DNA from: Streptomyces sp. HUAS ZL42
Lineage (GTDB): Bacteria > Actinomycetota > Actinomycetes > Streptomycetales > Streptomycetaceae
Assembly: GCF_040782645.1 (NCBI RefSeq)
Contig: NZ_CP160403.1
Span: 2,418,001-2,482,000 of the forward strand
Length of the DNA stretch: 64,000 nt
Direction: 5' to 3'
In this document: positions 44,292 through 52,397 of the stretch, in pieces
How positions within the stretch are numbered: the first letter of the stretch is position 1
Layout of the letters: each line of letters starts with the position of its first letter
The notes under the pieces: model-generated
Told to the model about the DNA's origin: nothing
Databases searched by the model: none
Seen by the model: the letters and a program-made list of their open reading frames with translations, nothing else
Made by a program: the position numbers and the translations under genes

Positions 44292-45284
44292 CTACGGTTC
44301 AAGGTCGAGTACGTCTGCCACTGGACGACGCGGCGTCACCGGGCCGTGCTCGCCGTATCCCAGACGCAACACCATCTGCACGTACCCCATCGCCGACTGC
44401 GGGTCGCGTACGACCCAGCGGAGTTCCGGCCATTCCAGGGCGTGGGACGTGAGCGAGGTCGCCAGCCCGTCCAGGGTCGCTTCGAGCAGGACGCGCTCCA
44501 TTGCCTGCCCCGCCGTCAGCCAGTCCTCCGGCCGGTCGCCGCTGCTGCCCAGCAGGGCCAGGTGGGGTTTGTTCTCGAACGTGGCCACCTCGCGGCCAGG
44601 CACGGGACGCCTGCCCGCGAAGTCGCGCACAGGAGCCTTTCCGTCCCGCTTGCGCGGGCCGAAGGCATAGTCGGGGATTCCGTCGGACGCCGTGGCGGCG
44701 GCATCAGGGCCGATACGGGTCCAGCGCACGAGGTCCTCGAGCTGGCTCGGGTCCAGCGAGTCGCGTCCCTCGGCGTCGTGGACCAGATCCAGCACCGACT
44801 CCACATGCCACTCGTCGGGAAAAACCAGGCGCGCGCCTTCCCGCACGGCCGCGCCGCGGAGAGCGTCCTGTACGGCCTGGGGTATGTCCTCTTCCGAGAA
44901 CGGATAGCGGCTGGTGTGCCGACGGCGGATGGCCGGGTACAGCGGGGCGAGCTCGGTCTCCGGGCGTACGGGACCGGCCAGCTCCACCGTCGCGAGCAGC
45001 TGGGGGTCCGCCGGGTCGGGCAGCAGCCGGGTGGCCGGCTCCCATCCCGCGTGAGCGGCGGCGACGCGCAGGTTGAACAAGGCCGCGCCGCATCCGATGT
45101 GGAGGGCACGGTTGGTGGGATCGGCATGCGGCATGGTCCGCTCGGGGTCCGCTCGGACATGGAAGGTACCGGCGGCACGGAAGTAGCGGAATTTCCACGG
45201 CTGCGCGTTGTACATGGACGGTGCGGCCGCGGCGTCGCCGACGAGAGCAGTCACGGTCTGCGCGTCGAGCGGTTGTGCTGACAC
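44292..45284 (-). CDS. Acg-type nitroreductase-family flavoprotein
   Basis: 330 residues from a GTG at 45284 with AAGGAGG six bases upstream. The family features are AAPSMYNAQPWKFRYFR, RALHIGCGAALFNLRVAAAH, RRRHTSRYPFSEEDIP, PHLALLGSSGDRPEDWLTAG and LEATLDGLATSLTSHALEWP. It lacks the Tat signal of the related protein at 37019, so this one is cytosolic. Acg-family proteins bind FMN but are poor nitroreductases; in mycobacteria they belong to the dormancy regulon. The gene is divergent from a membrane-protein pair across an AT-rich gap with a TCATTAATGA palindrome at 45391. Confidence 0.85.
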   Translation of the reverse strand: MSAQPLDAQTVTALVGDAAAAPSMYNAQPWKFRYFRAAGTFHVRADPERTMPHADPTNRALHIGCGAALFNLRVAAAHAGWEPATRLLPDPADPQLLATVELAGPVRPETELAPLYPAIRRRHTSRYPFSEEDIPQAVQDALRGAAVREGARLVFPDEWHVESVLDLVHDAEGRDSLDPSQLEDLVRWTRIGPDAAATASDGIPDYAFGPRKRDGKAPVRDFAGRRPVPGREVATFENKPHLALLGSSGDRPEDWLTAGQAMERVLLEATLDGLATSLTSHALEWPELRWVVRDPQSAMGYVQMVLRLGYGEHGPVTPRRPVADVLDLEP

Positions 45285-45369
45285 CGCGGGCCTCCTTCCG
45301 GGAATGGGCCGGCATGGCGCACAGTGGCCCGCCTCTCCTCACGATAGTCGCGGCGCGCCCGCGCATCAG

Positions 45370-45440
45370 CGCCGAATCAGTGCGATAACGTCATTAATGA
45401 TCTCTTTTATTGGAAATTGCCAATTTTCGATCGGCGCCGA
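45370..45440. promoter_or_regulatory. AT-rich divergent promoter region
   Basis: In a genome this GC-rich, the stretch around TCATTAATGA (perfect palindrome, 45391-45400), TTTTATTGG and AATTGCCAATTTTC stands out as AT-rich. It separates the divergent Acg-type gene (45284) and membrane-protein gene (45497) and probably holds both promoters. Confidence 0.5.
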
Positions 45441-45496
45441 CATGGTGAGGCGCGCGGCGGCGGTGTCGCCACCGAGGGCTGAACAGGAGATGGGCC

Positions 45497-46009
45497 GTGA
45501 ACTTCACCGAGCGCGAGTGGTGGACCCTCGTCCACGGCATGGTCCTCGGCGCCGCCTTCCTGCTCGCCTTCGCCGGCGGGCTCGCCGAGCTGTACAGCCT
45601 CAAGCCCGCACTGATGACGCGAGTGGGGGTGGTGGAGCGGATGCGGCGGGTACGGCTCGGGGTCACCGCCATGGCGGTGGCGGCGTGGGCGACCGTGATC
45701 ACCGGCACCTGGGTCGTCTATCCGTGGTACCGGGAGAAGACCCCGGACAGTCCCAGGTCGAAGCTGCTCGCCGACCCCGACACGAAGGACTGGCACGAGT
45801 TCGGCATGGAGTGGAAGGAGCACATCGCCTGGCTCAGCCCGATCCTGGCGACGGCCGTCGTCTTCATCGTCTGGTACTACGGCCCCGGCCTGATCCGGCA
45901 CAACCGGGTCCGTCGCACCACCATCACCCTGTTCGTCCTCGCCTTCGTCTTCGCTGCGGTGGCCGGGGCATTCGGCGCCTTCATCACCAAGGTCGAACCC
46001 ATCCAGTGA
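45497..46009 (+). CDS. four-helix membrane protein
   Basis: 170 residues from a GTG at 45497 with AGGAG seven bases upstream. Four membrane helices: WWTLVHGMVLGAAFLLAFAG, RLGVTAMAVAAWATVITGTW, HIAWLSPILATAVVFIVWYY and ITLFVLAFVFAAVAGAFGAF. Histidines at HGMVLG and EHIAW sit at helix starts and could bind heme, as in cytochrome-b-like membrane proteins, but that is inference. It is followed after 26 bases by another membrane protein on the same strand and is divergent from an Acg-type flavoprotein, so a redox role is plausible. Confidence 0.7.
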   Translation: MNFTEREWWTLVHGMVLGAAFLLAFAGGLAELYSLKPALMTRVGVVERMRRVRLGVTAMAVAAWATVITGTWVVYPWYREKTPDSPRSKLLADPDTKDWHEFGMEWKEHIAWLSPILATAVVFIVWYYGPGLIRHNRVRRTTITLFVLAFVFAAVAGAFGAFITKVEPIQ

Positions 46010-46035
46010 CCAGGCCCTGAAAGGAGGCCGCGGAC

Positions 46036-46410
46036 ATGGCACCCACGAACGCGGCGACACCGTCCGGAGGCGGACCGGAAGAGGACTTTCCGCTCAGCGA
46101 GAAGGTGGAGGGGCCGATCTCGGCAGCGATCATCGCCGCGGGCGTCGGAGCCACCGCACTGGGCGTGCTCACCACGCTCACCGAGGCCGACACATCGGTG
46201 CAGGACGGCCTGGCGTGGAGCGACTCGGTCGGTCCGCTGTCCGGCAAGACCATCCTGGCCGTGGTCGTCTGGCTGCTGGCCTGGGGGGTCCTGTACGCCG
46301 TACTGCGCAACAAGCCGTTCGAGACCGTACGTGCCCTGCTCATCAGCCTCGCGCTCATCGCCGTCGGAGTCCTCGGCACCTTCCCCCCGTTCTTCCAGCT
46401 CTTCGCATAG
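46036..46410 (+). CDS. small membrane protein
   Basis: 124 residues, with AAGGAGG eight bases before the ATG. Three hydrophobic segments: ISAAIIAAGVGATALGVLTT, KTILAVVVWLLAWGVLYAVL and LLISLALIAVGVLGTFPPFF. A short acidic N terminus (GGGPEEDFPLSEKVEG) faces the cytosol or outside. No family recognised. Position directly after the four-helix membrane protein suggests the two form a complex. Confidence 0.65.
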   Translation: MAPTNAATPSGGGPEEDFPLSEKVEGPISAAIIAAGVGATALGVLTTLTEADTSVQDGLAWSDSVGPLSGKTILAVVVWLLAWGVLYAVLRNKPFETVRALLISLALIAVGVLGTFPPFFQLFA

Positions 46411-46434
46411 ACCTGTACTCGCGCAGGGAAAGCG

Positions 46435-46527
46435 ATGAGGATGCCGCCGACGCTCATCGGCGTCCTGCGCGGCCCCCTCTTCGGACCGCTTCGCGGCCTG
46501 CTCGCCGGCACAGCGCTGTTTTCTTAG
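46435..46527 (+). CDS. possible 30-residue hydrophobic peptide
   Basis: A short frame (MRMPPTLIGVLRGPLFGPLR, then GLLAGTALFS) begins 24 bases after the small membrane protein gene, with AGGGAAAG upstream of the ATG. It is hydrophobic with basic residues. It may be a third member of the membrane operon or chance. The rest of 46411-46673 shows no gene. Confidence 0.25.
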   Translation: MRMPPTLIGVLRGPLFGPLRGLLAGTALFS

Positions 46528-46673
46528 CGGGATGTTAGATCTGGGTTCCGGACCTTGTAGGGGCCTGGCGGCCGCCTCCATGCTCATGCAGCACTCCCCG
46601 TCACCGGGGCTTCTCACCCCGTCCATCAGGGGCTTTCCACCATCCCAACCTGGGACTTCCGTCTGGAGCCGCC

Positions 46674-48056
46674 ATGTCCTCTTCCCCGGCCGTGCCCGGA
46701 ACCCGGTCCGAAGAACTGCGCGCGAAACGCCGCCTCGCCCTCGTCGGCGGGTCCCTCGGCAACCTCGTCGAGTGGTACGACTGGTTCGTCTACGCCAGCT
46801 TCGCGATCTACTTCGCCGACTCGTTCTTCCCCGGCGACAACCCGACCACCCAGCTGATGAACACCGCCGGTATCTTCGCGGTCGGCTTCCTGATGCGCCC
46901 GGTCGGCGGCTGGGTGCTCGGCCGCGCCGCGGACCGGCACGGGCGCAAGAGCGCGCTCACCCTGACCGTCACGATGATGTCGGTGGCCGCACTGCTGATC
47001 GCCCTGGCCCCCACCTACGGCCAGGCCGGCTACTTCGGCGCCGTGGTGCTGCTGCTGGCGCGGCTGCTGCAGGGCATGAGCATCGGCGGAGAGTACGCCG
47101 CCAGCGCGACCTATCTGACCGAGGCGTCCGCCCGCAACCGCCGCGGCCTCGGCTCCTCCTTCCAGTACGTGTCGATGACCTGCGGCCAGATCCTCGGCCT
47201 GGGCATCCTCATCACGCTGCAGCACACCCTGACCACCGCCCAACTGGAGAGCTGGGGCTGGCGCATCCCCTTCGTGCTCGGCGCGCTCTTCGCACTCGTG
47301 GTGTTCTGGCTGCGGCGCCGGCTGACGGAGACCGACGCGTTCACCGAGGAAGCCGGTGACGGCGGCCGTGAGGACAACACACGCGGCACGCTGAAGGCGC
47401 TGTGGCAGCACCGCCGCCAGGCCGGCCTGGTCATGGCGCTCACCCTCGGCGGCACCGTGGCCTACTACACGTACACCACGTACCTCACCAAGTACCTCAT
47501 CGGCAGCGCGGGCATGGCGAAGAACACCGCCACCCTCGTGAGCTTCACCGCGCTCACCGTCTTCGCCGTGCTCCAGCCCTTCGCCGGGATGCTGTCCGAC
47601 CGGATCGGCCGCCGCCCGCTGCTGATCACCTTCGCGGTCGGCTGCACCGTCGGCACCTACCCGATCATGACGGCGCTCGGCTCGGCGTCCTCGTACTGGT
47701 CCGCGCTCGGCCTCTCCCTGCTCGCCCTGGTGATCATCACCGGATACACCTCGATCAACGCGGCCGTGAAGGCGGAGCTCTTCCCGACCCGGGTGCGCGC
47801 CCTGGGCGTGGCGCTGCCGTACGCGATCGCCAACGCCCTGTTCGGCGGGACGGCGGAGTACGTGGCGCTGTGGTTCAAGAACGGCGGCCACGAGAAGATG
47901 TTCTTCTGGTACGTGTCCGGGTGCGCCATGATCTCCCTGATCACCTACGTCCTCATGCCGGACACCCGCAGTGCCGCGCTCAGCCGCGCCGAGACCGACG
48001 CGGACGCCGACGGCGACCCGGTCAAGGCGGCCGCTCCCGCCGAAGCGGTCCGCTGA
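46674..48056 (+). CDS. MHS-family (major facilitator) metabolite:proton symporter
   Basis: 460 residues, twelve predicted membrane helices. GSLGNLVEWYDWFVYASFAI at the first helix, FLMRPVGGWVLGRAADRHGR between helices 2 and 3, and LLQGMSIGGEYAASATYLTE are signatures of the KgtP/ShiA-type (metabolite-H+ symporter) branch, which takes up alpha-ketoglutarate, citrate, shikimate or proline betaine. The exact substrate is unclear. It lies just before a two-component system and near an orphan TAXI binding protein on the opposite strand; carboxylate sensing and uptake is a plausible theme. Confidence 0.88.
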   Translation: MSSSPAVPGTRSEELRAKRRLALVGGSLGNLVEWYDWFVYASFAIYFADSFFPGDNPTTQLMNTAGIFAVGFLMRPVGGWVLGRAADRHGRKSALTLTVTMMSVAALLIALAPTYGQAGYFGAVVLLLARLLQGMSIGGEYAASATYLTEASARNRRGLGSSFQYVSMTCGQILGLGILITLQHTLTTAQLESWGWRIPFVLGALFALVVFWLRRRLTETDAFTEEAGDGGREDNTRGTLKALWQHRRQAGLVMALTLGGTVAYYTYTTYLTKYLIGSAGMAKNTATLVSFTALTVFAVLQPFAGMLSDRIGRRPLLITFAVGCTVGTYPIMTALGSASSYWSALGLSLLALVIITGYTSINAAVKAELFPTRVRALGVALPYAIANALFGGTAEYVALWFKNGGHEKMFFWYVSGCAMISLITYVLMPDTRSAALSRAETDADADGDPVKAAAPAEAVR

Positions 48057-48136
48057 ACCCTCCAGGGAACCCACAGTGACCTGGGCGAGCCGCTTCCGTA
48101 AGCTGCTCCCCAGGTCACAGCGGCACAAGGACTCAC

Positions 48137-48826
48137 ATGCACGCGCTTCTCGTCGAAGACGACGACCGCATGGCCCAGGCCCTCGGCACCGCCCTCGCCC
48201 AGCGCGGGCACACCGTGCGCAGGGTCGGCCGCGCCATGGACGCCCTGCTGCACGTCCACGAGGCGCAGTTCGTGCTGCTCGATCTCGGGCTGCCGGACCT
48301 GGACGGTCTCGAGCTGCTGCGGCGGCTGCGCACCGTCTGTGACGCGCCGCTGATCGTGGTCACCGCCCGCTGCGAGGAGCGCGACGTCGTGCAGGGGCTG
48401 CGCGCCGGGGCCGACGACTATGTGGTCAAGCCGTTCCGGATGAACGAGCTGATGGCCCGGATCGACACCGTGCGACGCCGGACGGGGACCTCCTCGGTGC
48501 GTGCGGAGAGCGAAAGCGCTCCCGTGCGCGCCGGTGACGTGGAGATCGACATCGCGGGCCGCGCGGTCACGGTCGCCGGCGCCGAGGTGCGGCTCACCCG
48601 GCGCGAGTTCGACGTCCTGGCGTTCCTGGCCGCCCGCCCCGACCAGGTGCACTCCCGCGAGGAGATCCTGGACCGCATCTGGGGCGACGCCTTCCTCGCC
48701 GCCTCGCGCTCCCTGGACGTCCATGTGGCGGGCATCCGCGCCAAGACCGGCCGGGCCGAACTGGTCCGTACCGTCCGCGGCTTCGGCTATCAGCTCGGCT
48801 CCCCACAGGTGGGCGGCGAGCGATGA
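48137..48826 (+). CDS. OmpR-family response regulator
   Basis: 229 residues. Receiver domain: LLVEDDDRMAQALG (acidic pocket), FVLLDLGLPDLDG with the phosphorylated Asp, VVTARCEERD and YVVKPFRMNEL with the Lys. The C-terminal winged helix is seen in VRLTRREFDVLAFLAARPDQ and SLDVHVAGIRAKTGR. AAGGA lies before the ATG. The histidine kinase gene overlaps its stop by four bases (ATGA). The organisation resembles TctD-type systems that respond to tricarboxylates, but the target genes are not shown; the flanking transporter is a candidate. Confidence 0.92.
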   Translation: MHALLVEDDDRMAQALGTALAQRGHTVRRVGRAMDALLHVHEAQFVLLDLGLPDLDGLELLRRLRTVCDAPLIVVTARCEERDVVQGLRAGADDYVVKPFRMNELMARIDTVRRRTGTSSVRAESESAPVRAGDVEIDIAGRAVTVAGAEVRLTRREFDVLAFLAARPDQVHSREEILDRIWGDAFLAASRSLDVHVAGIRAKTGRAELVRTVRGFGYQLGSPQVGGER

Positions 48827-50199
48827 GGCGCAGACTCCTCGCGGTGCTGGTGGTGCTCATGGGAGCCGCGACAGTACTGCTCTCACTGCCCCTGGCCGGC
48901 TCCTACGCCGACGGGCGCACCGAGCACCTGCTACTCCAGCGGCGCTCCGAGGCGGTGCGGTTCGCCGAGCTCGCCGACCGGATGCGCACCGACGCCGACC
49001 GCACCGAGCTGTCCACGGAGATCCGCCGCTACGCCGACCTGTACGGGGCCTCGGTGACCGTCGTCGACACGGCGGGACGTACCGTCGTCCGGGCCGGACC
49101 GGGCGCCTCCTCGACGCCCGACCCGGCGTCGGGAGACGCCCTGCGCCGGGCTCTGACGGGCCGTTCCACCGAGCGGCTGCCGACGATCCTTCCGTGGGGC
49201 CCGGACACCGTGGTACTGGCCGAGCCGGTCGGGCGGGACGAACAGCTGAGCGGGGCGGTACTGCTGACCGTCCCCACGGACGCCGCCCGACACGACGTGA
49301 CCATGCGCTGGTCCCTCATCGCGGGCGGAGCGCTCGCCGCCTTCTCGGCCGCGGCCCTGGTCGCGGTGGGCATCGCCCGGTGGCTGATGCGGCCGGTCCG
49401 CGACCTGGACCGGGCCGTGGAGGGCCTGGCCTCCGGAAGCCTGAGGACACGGGCCGTCTCCGACACCGGTCCACCGGAGCTGCGCAGCCTGCGGCAGCAC
49501 TTCAACACCATGGCCGAGGCCATGGCCGACTCCATCGGCCGTCAGCGCGACTTCGTGGCCGACGCCTCCCACCAGTTGCGCAACCCGCTGGCCACCCTCG
49601 TGCTGCAACTGGAGAACGTCGAGCCGCACATCGCCCCCGGCCCGGGCCGGGCCGAACACTCCCGCGCCCTGGACGAGGCGGAACGCCTGGAGGAACTGCT
49701 CGACGGCCTGCTCGCGCTGGCGCGCGTGGAGTCCGGCACCGCGGAACCGGCCCAGCAGGACGTGTCACAGACGGTACGTGACCGGGTCGCGGCCTGGGCT
49801 CCGGTGTTCCGCGAGGCCGGGGTGGGGCTGAGCGCCCCGGCCGTCGCGGACGGCCTGCGGGCGCGGGCGCTGCCCGACGCGGCGGGCCGGATCCTGGACG
49901 CGCTCCTCGACAACGCCGCCAAGTTCGTGCCGTCCGGCGGCCGTGTCGAGGTGCGCGCCGCACTCCGGGACGACGAGGTGGCGGTGCGGGTCGTCGACGA
50001 CGGACCCGGGGTGCCCGAGGAGCAACTGCCGCTGCTGCTACGGCGGTTCGCCCGAGCGCCCGACCACCAGAACGTACCCGGCAGCGGGCTCGGCCTGGCC
50101 ATCGCCGACGAACTCGCCCGCCTCAGCGGCGGCCGGCTCACCGTCGCCGGCAACACCCCCCACGGCCTCGCCGTGGAACTCCGACTACCGGCCCGCTGA
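48823..50199 (+). CDS. sensor histidine kinase
   Basis: 458 residues. N-terminal membrane helix (about residues 5-25), a roughly 130-residue extracellular sensor, a second helix (SLIAGGALAAFSAAALVAVG), a HAMP linker, the H-box DFVADASHQLRNPLATLVLQ with the phosphorylated His, and an HATPase domain (DNAAKFVP, VDDGPGVPEEQL, GSGLGLAIADELARLSGG). It pairs with the overlapping response regulator. The last 33 codons lie inside a 183-base tandem duplication, so a second copy of its 3' end follows, without effect on its own frame. Confidence 0.92.
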   Translation: MRRRLLAVLVVLMGAATVLLSLPLAGSYADGRTEHLLLQRRSEAVRFAELADRMRTDADRTELSTEIRRYADLYGASVTVVDTAGRTVVRAGPGASSTPDPASGDALRRALTGRSTERLPTILPWGPDTVVLAEPVGRDEQLSGAVLLTVPTDAARHDVTMRWSLIAGGALAAFSAAALVAVGIARWLMRPVRDLDRAVEGLASGSLRTRAVSDTGPPELRSLRQHFNTMAEAMADSIGRQRDFVADASHQLRNPLATLVLQLENVEPHIAPGPGRAEHSRALDEAERLEELLDGLLALARVESGTAEPAQQDVSQTVRDRVAAWAPVFREAGVGLSAPAVADGLRARALPDAAGRILDALLDNAAKFVPSGGRVEVRAALRDDEVAVRVVDDGPGVPEEQLPLLLRRFARAPDHQNVPGSGLGLAIADELARLSGGRLTVAGNTPHGLAVELRLPAR

Positions 50200-50281
50200 A
50201 CCCCACACACCCGTCCAGTACACCTGCTCAGTCGTACACCGACCGGTAGTACACGACCCCACCGGGGTGCAGCGGCACCTC
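50099..50281. repeat. 183-base tandem duplication, copy 1
   Basis: This copy holds the true 3' end of the histidine kinase gene and a dead copy of the 3' end of the TAXI gene (encoding EVPLHPGGVVYYRSVYD on the minus strand). It matches copy 2 (50282-50464) at a fixed offset of 183 bases, with about five mismatches. Confidence 0.92.
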
Positions 50282-50464
50282 CCATCGCCGACGAACCCGC
50301 CCGCCTCAGCGGCGGCCGGCTCACCGTCGCCGGCAACACCCCCCACGGCCTCGCCGTGGAACTCCGACTACCGGCCCGCTGAACCCCACACACCCGTCCG
50401 GTACACCTGCTCAGTCGTACACCGACCGGTAGTACGCAACCGCACCGGGGTGCAGCGGCACCTC
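50282..50464. repeat. 183-base tandem duplication, copy 2
   Basis: This copy holds a dead copy of the kinase 3' end (from IADEPARLSGGRLTVAG to LRLPAR and its stop) and the true 3' end of the TAXI gene (EVPLHPGAVAYYRSVYD). The kinase remnant is still open in frame but has no start. Confidence 0.92.
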
Positions 50465-51379
50465 ACCGGTGGAGATGGCGAACCGTGGCTCCAGCCGGGC
50501 GCCCGCCGTCACCTCCCGCAGCAGCACGCGCCACCGGTCGAACACCACGCGGAGCACCTCGCGCACCGCCCGCTCCGGCACGTCGGCACGGGCCATCAGG
50601 TAGTTGCCGACCCCGATGGTGCCCACGGGCTCCGTCAGCCCGTATGCCCCGGCAGGAATCGTGACCGCCGTGTAGGAGGGGCCGTATCTCTCACGCAGTG
50701 CGCTCACCTGGCCCTCCAGCGGCAGAAACCGCAGCGGCAGCTCACGTGCCAGGGCCGACAGCGCGGGCGTCGGCACACCGCCGGACCAGATCAGCGCGTC
50801 GACCGTGTCCCCACGCAGGGCCTCCACCGACGCCGCGAGTGCGAGCCGCCGCTCCTGCACCGCCCGCCGGCCGGTCAGCCCGGCGGCGCGCAGCAGCCGC
50901 CCGGCCACCACCTGGACGCCGGATCCCGCCGCGCCCGCGGCGACCGGCCGGCCAGCGAGATCGGTCAGCGAGCGCACCGGCCCGTTCGCCGGTACCACCA
51001 GGTGCGTGTAGTTGACGTAGACCCGGGCGAGCGCCGTCACCGCGGCCGGACGGGAGAACGGCTCCCGTCCCAGTACCGCTTCCTGCGCCGCGTCCGCCAT
51101 GGCCAGGGCCAGCTCCACCGAGCCGTCCTCCAGCATCCGCAGATTGTCCACGCCTCCCGAGGTGCCCACCGGAACGATCTCCAGTCGGCCTCCACTCCCC
51201 GCGACCGCCTTCGCCAGGGCCTTGCCGAAGGCGTTGTACGGGCCTCCCTCCGGCCCCGTCGCGAAGCGCAGCCGCTGCGCCGGCCCCGCGTCCTGCGCGC
51301 ACCCGGCCGTCGCGGCTGCCGCGACCCCGCCGAGCCCGGCCGCCAGCATGCTTCGACGGCTCACCGATGCGCTGGTCAC
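50411..51379 (-). CDS. TAXI-family TRAP solute-binding protein
   Basis: 322 residues. SRRSMLAAGLGGVAAAATAG then C is a twin-arginine signal ending in a lipobox, so this should be a Tat-exported lipoprotein. RLRFATGPEGGPYNAFGKAL, IVPVGTSGGVDNLRMLEDGS, ALAMADAAQEA and VYVNYTHLVVPANGPV follow the TAXI pattern. TAXI proteins normally deliver glutamate or other carboxylates to a DctM-like permease. No such permease is present in the window, so it may serve as the external sensor of the neighbouring two-component system, or use a remote permease. Its C-terminal 17 codons lie in the tandem duplication. Confidence 0.88.
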   Translation of the reverse strand: MTSASVSRRSMLAAGLGGVAAAATAGCAQDAGPAQRLRFATGPEGGPYNAFGKALAKAVAGSGGRLEIVPVGTSGGVDNLRMLEDGSVELALAMADAAQEAVLGREPFSRPAAVTALARVYVNYTHLVVPANGPVRSLTDLAGRPVAAGAAGSGVQVVAGRLLRAAGLTGRRAVQERRLALAASVEALRGDTVDALIWSGGVPTPALSALARELPLRFLPLEGQVSALRERYGPSYTAVTIPAGAYGLTEPVGTIGVGNYLMARADVPERAVREVLRVVFDRWRVLLREVTAGARLEPRFAISTGEVPLHPGAVAYYRSVYD

Positions 51380-51505
51380 GAGCGAAGGGTAGCCGCCGCA
51401 CGGAATGCCGCAGGAGGGGAACCCGGGTCGGTGAGGGGGCGTTTATACAGGGGAGCGGGGTGGGCCGATCCGTCCCGTCGGGGGAAAAGGAACGAGGACG
51501 ACAAG

Positions 51506-51760
51506 ATGAGCGACAAGGCCCGGAAGCTGTTCGAGGCACTCGACCTCGACCAGAACGGGATCCTGACCCGCGAAGAGGTGATCATCGCCTTGCGGACGAA
51601 GGGCCCGACTCTGGCCGCATCGGGGTATCTGCCGTTCTGGGGCGTGGGGGACGTCGACACCTCCTCCGCGCTGTTCGACGCAGCGGACCAGAACGGGGAC
51701 GCCGTACTGACCCTGGAGGAGTTCGCGGCGGTGGTGGACCGCCGTTTCGGCTGGCGCTGA
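51506..51760 (+). CDS. small EF-hand calcium-binding protein
   Basis: 84 residues. Two EF-hands are visible: DLDQNGILTREEV (residues about 13-25, Asp at 1, 3 and Glu at 12) and DAADQNGDAVLTLEEF (about 58-73, DQNGD). The first loop is fully standard. Between them is a hydrophobic segment (GYLPFWGVGDVD). No signal peptide, so it is cytosolic. Proteins like this are common in Streptomyces and may buffer or sense Ca2+; partner unknown. GAGGA before the ATG supports the start. It stands alone on the plus strand. Confidence 0.88.
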   Translation: MSDKARKLFEALDLDQNGILTREEVIIALRTKGPTLAASGYLPFWGVGDVDTSSALFDAADQNGDAVLTLEEFAAVVDRRFGWR

Positions 51761-51775
51761 CCGGCTGCCGTCACG

Positions 51776-52366
51776 TCACGTCGGGAGTCCACCTTGATCA
51801 CGGTGGCGGACGCAGGAGGCGACGACCACGAAGGGCCACAGGGACTGAACGGACGTCACCACGCGTTCGGCGACACCGACGGAACCGTGGACATGCAGTT
51901 CGATCAAGAACCATGTCGCGCTGACGCCCATCAGAGCGGTCACCCCGAATGCGGCGGCGGGCCGCAGCGCCCACGGTGCGGCCGGGTGGCGAACGGCGGA
52001 CAGGACCGGCCAGACCGCCAGCAGGGTGAAGCCGACCGCCGCGACCGAACCGTGCCGCAGGGAGCCCCCGCTGCTCGGTGCCGGGAACAGCGCCACCACC
52101 AGCGCGGACACACCGCCGGCAGCGAGCGCCACGCGGCCGGCGAACGCGGCCGGCCGCAGCCCCCAGGCCGTGAGCAGGTGACAGACGCCGACGGCCACCA
52201 GCGCTCCGGTCATCACCCACGATCCGGAAGCGCCGTAAGCCGCCAGTACGCTGATCGTCCGAGTGGCGGGGTCGTATGCGGGCCCCTCGAGCAGCCCCGC
52301 AATCGTCCAGCCTGCGGCCAGCAGGACGGGCGCGCAACCCGACGTGAGCAGGGCCCACCTGGGCAC
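51776..52366 (-). CDS. DUF998-family membrane protein
   Basis: 196 residues from a GTG at 52366 (weak ribosome binding site, so the start is uncertain). Six hydrophobic segments can be seen, for example LLTSGCAPVLLAAGWTIAGL, GSWVMTGALVAVGVCHLLTA, VALAAGGVSALVVALFPAPS, GSVAAVGFTLLAVWPVLSAV and FGVTALMGVSATWFLIEL. The spacing and the GPAYDPATRTISVLAAYG loop fit the DUF998 family. Function unknown. It lies 31 bases downstream of the VOC-protein gene on the same strand and is probably co-transcribed. Confidence 0.75.
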   Translation of the reverse strand: MPRWALLTSGCAPVLLAAGWTIAGLLEGPAYDPATRTISVLAAYGASGSWVMTGALVAVGVCHLLTAWGLRPAAFAGRVALAAGGVSALVVALFPAPSSGGSLRHGSVAAVGFTLLAVWPVLSAVRHPAAPWALRPAAAFGVTALMGVSATWFLIELHVHGSVGVAERVVTSVQSLWPFVVVASCVRHRDQGGLPT

Positions 52367-52397
52367 AGGTGCTGGGGAGCGCTCGCGGAGAATCGGC

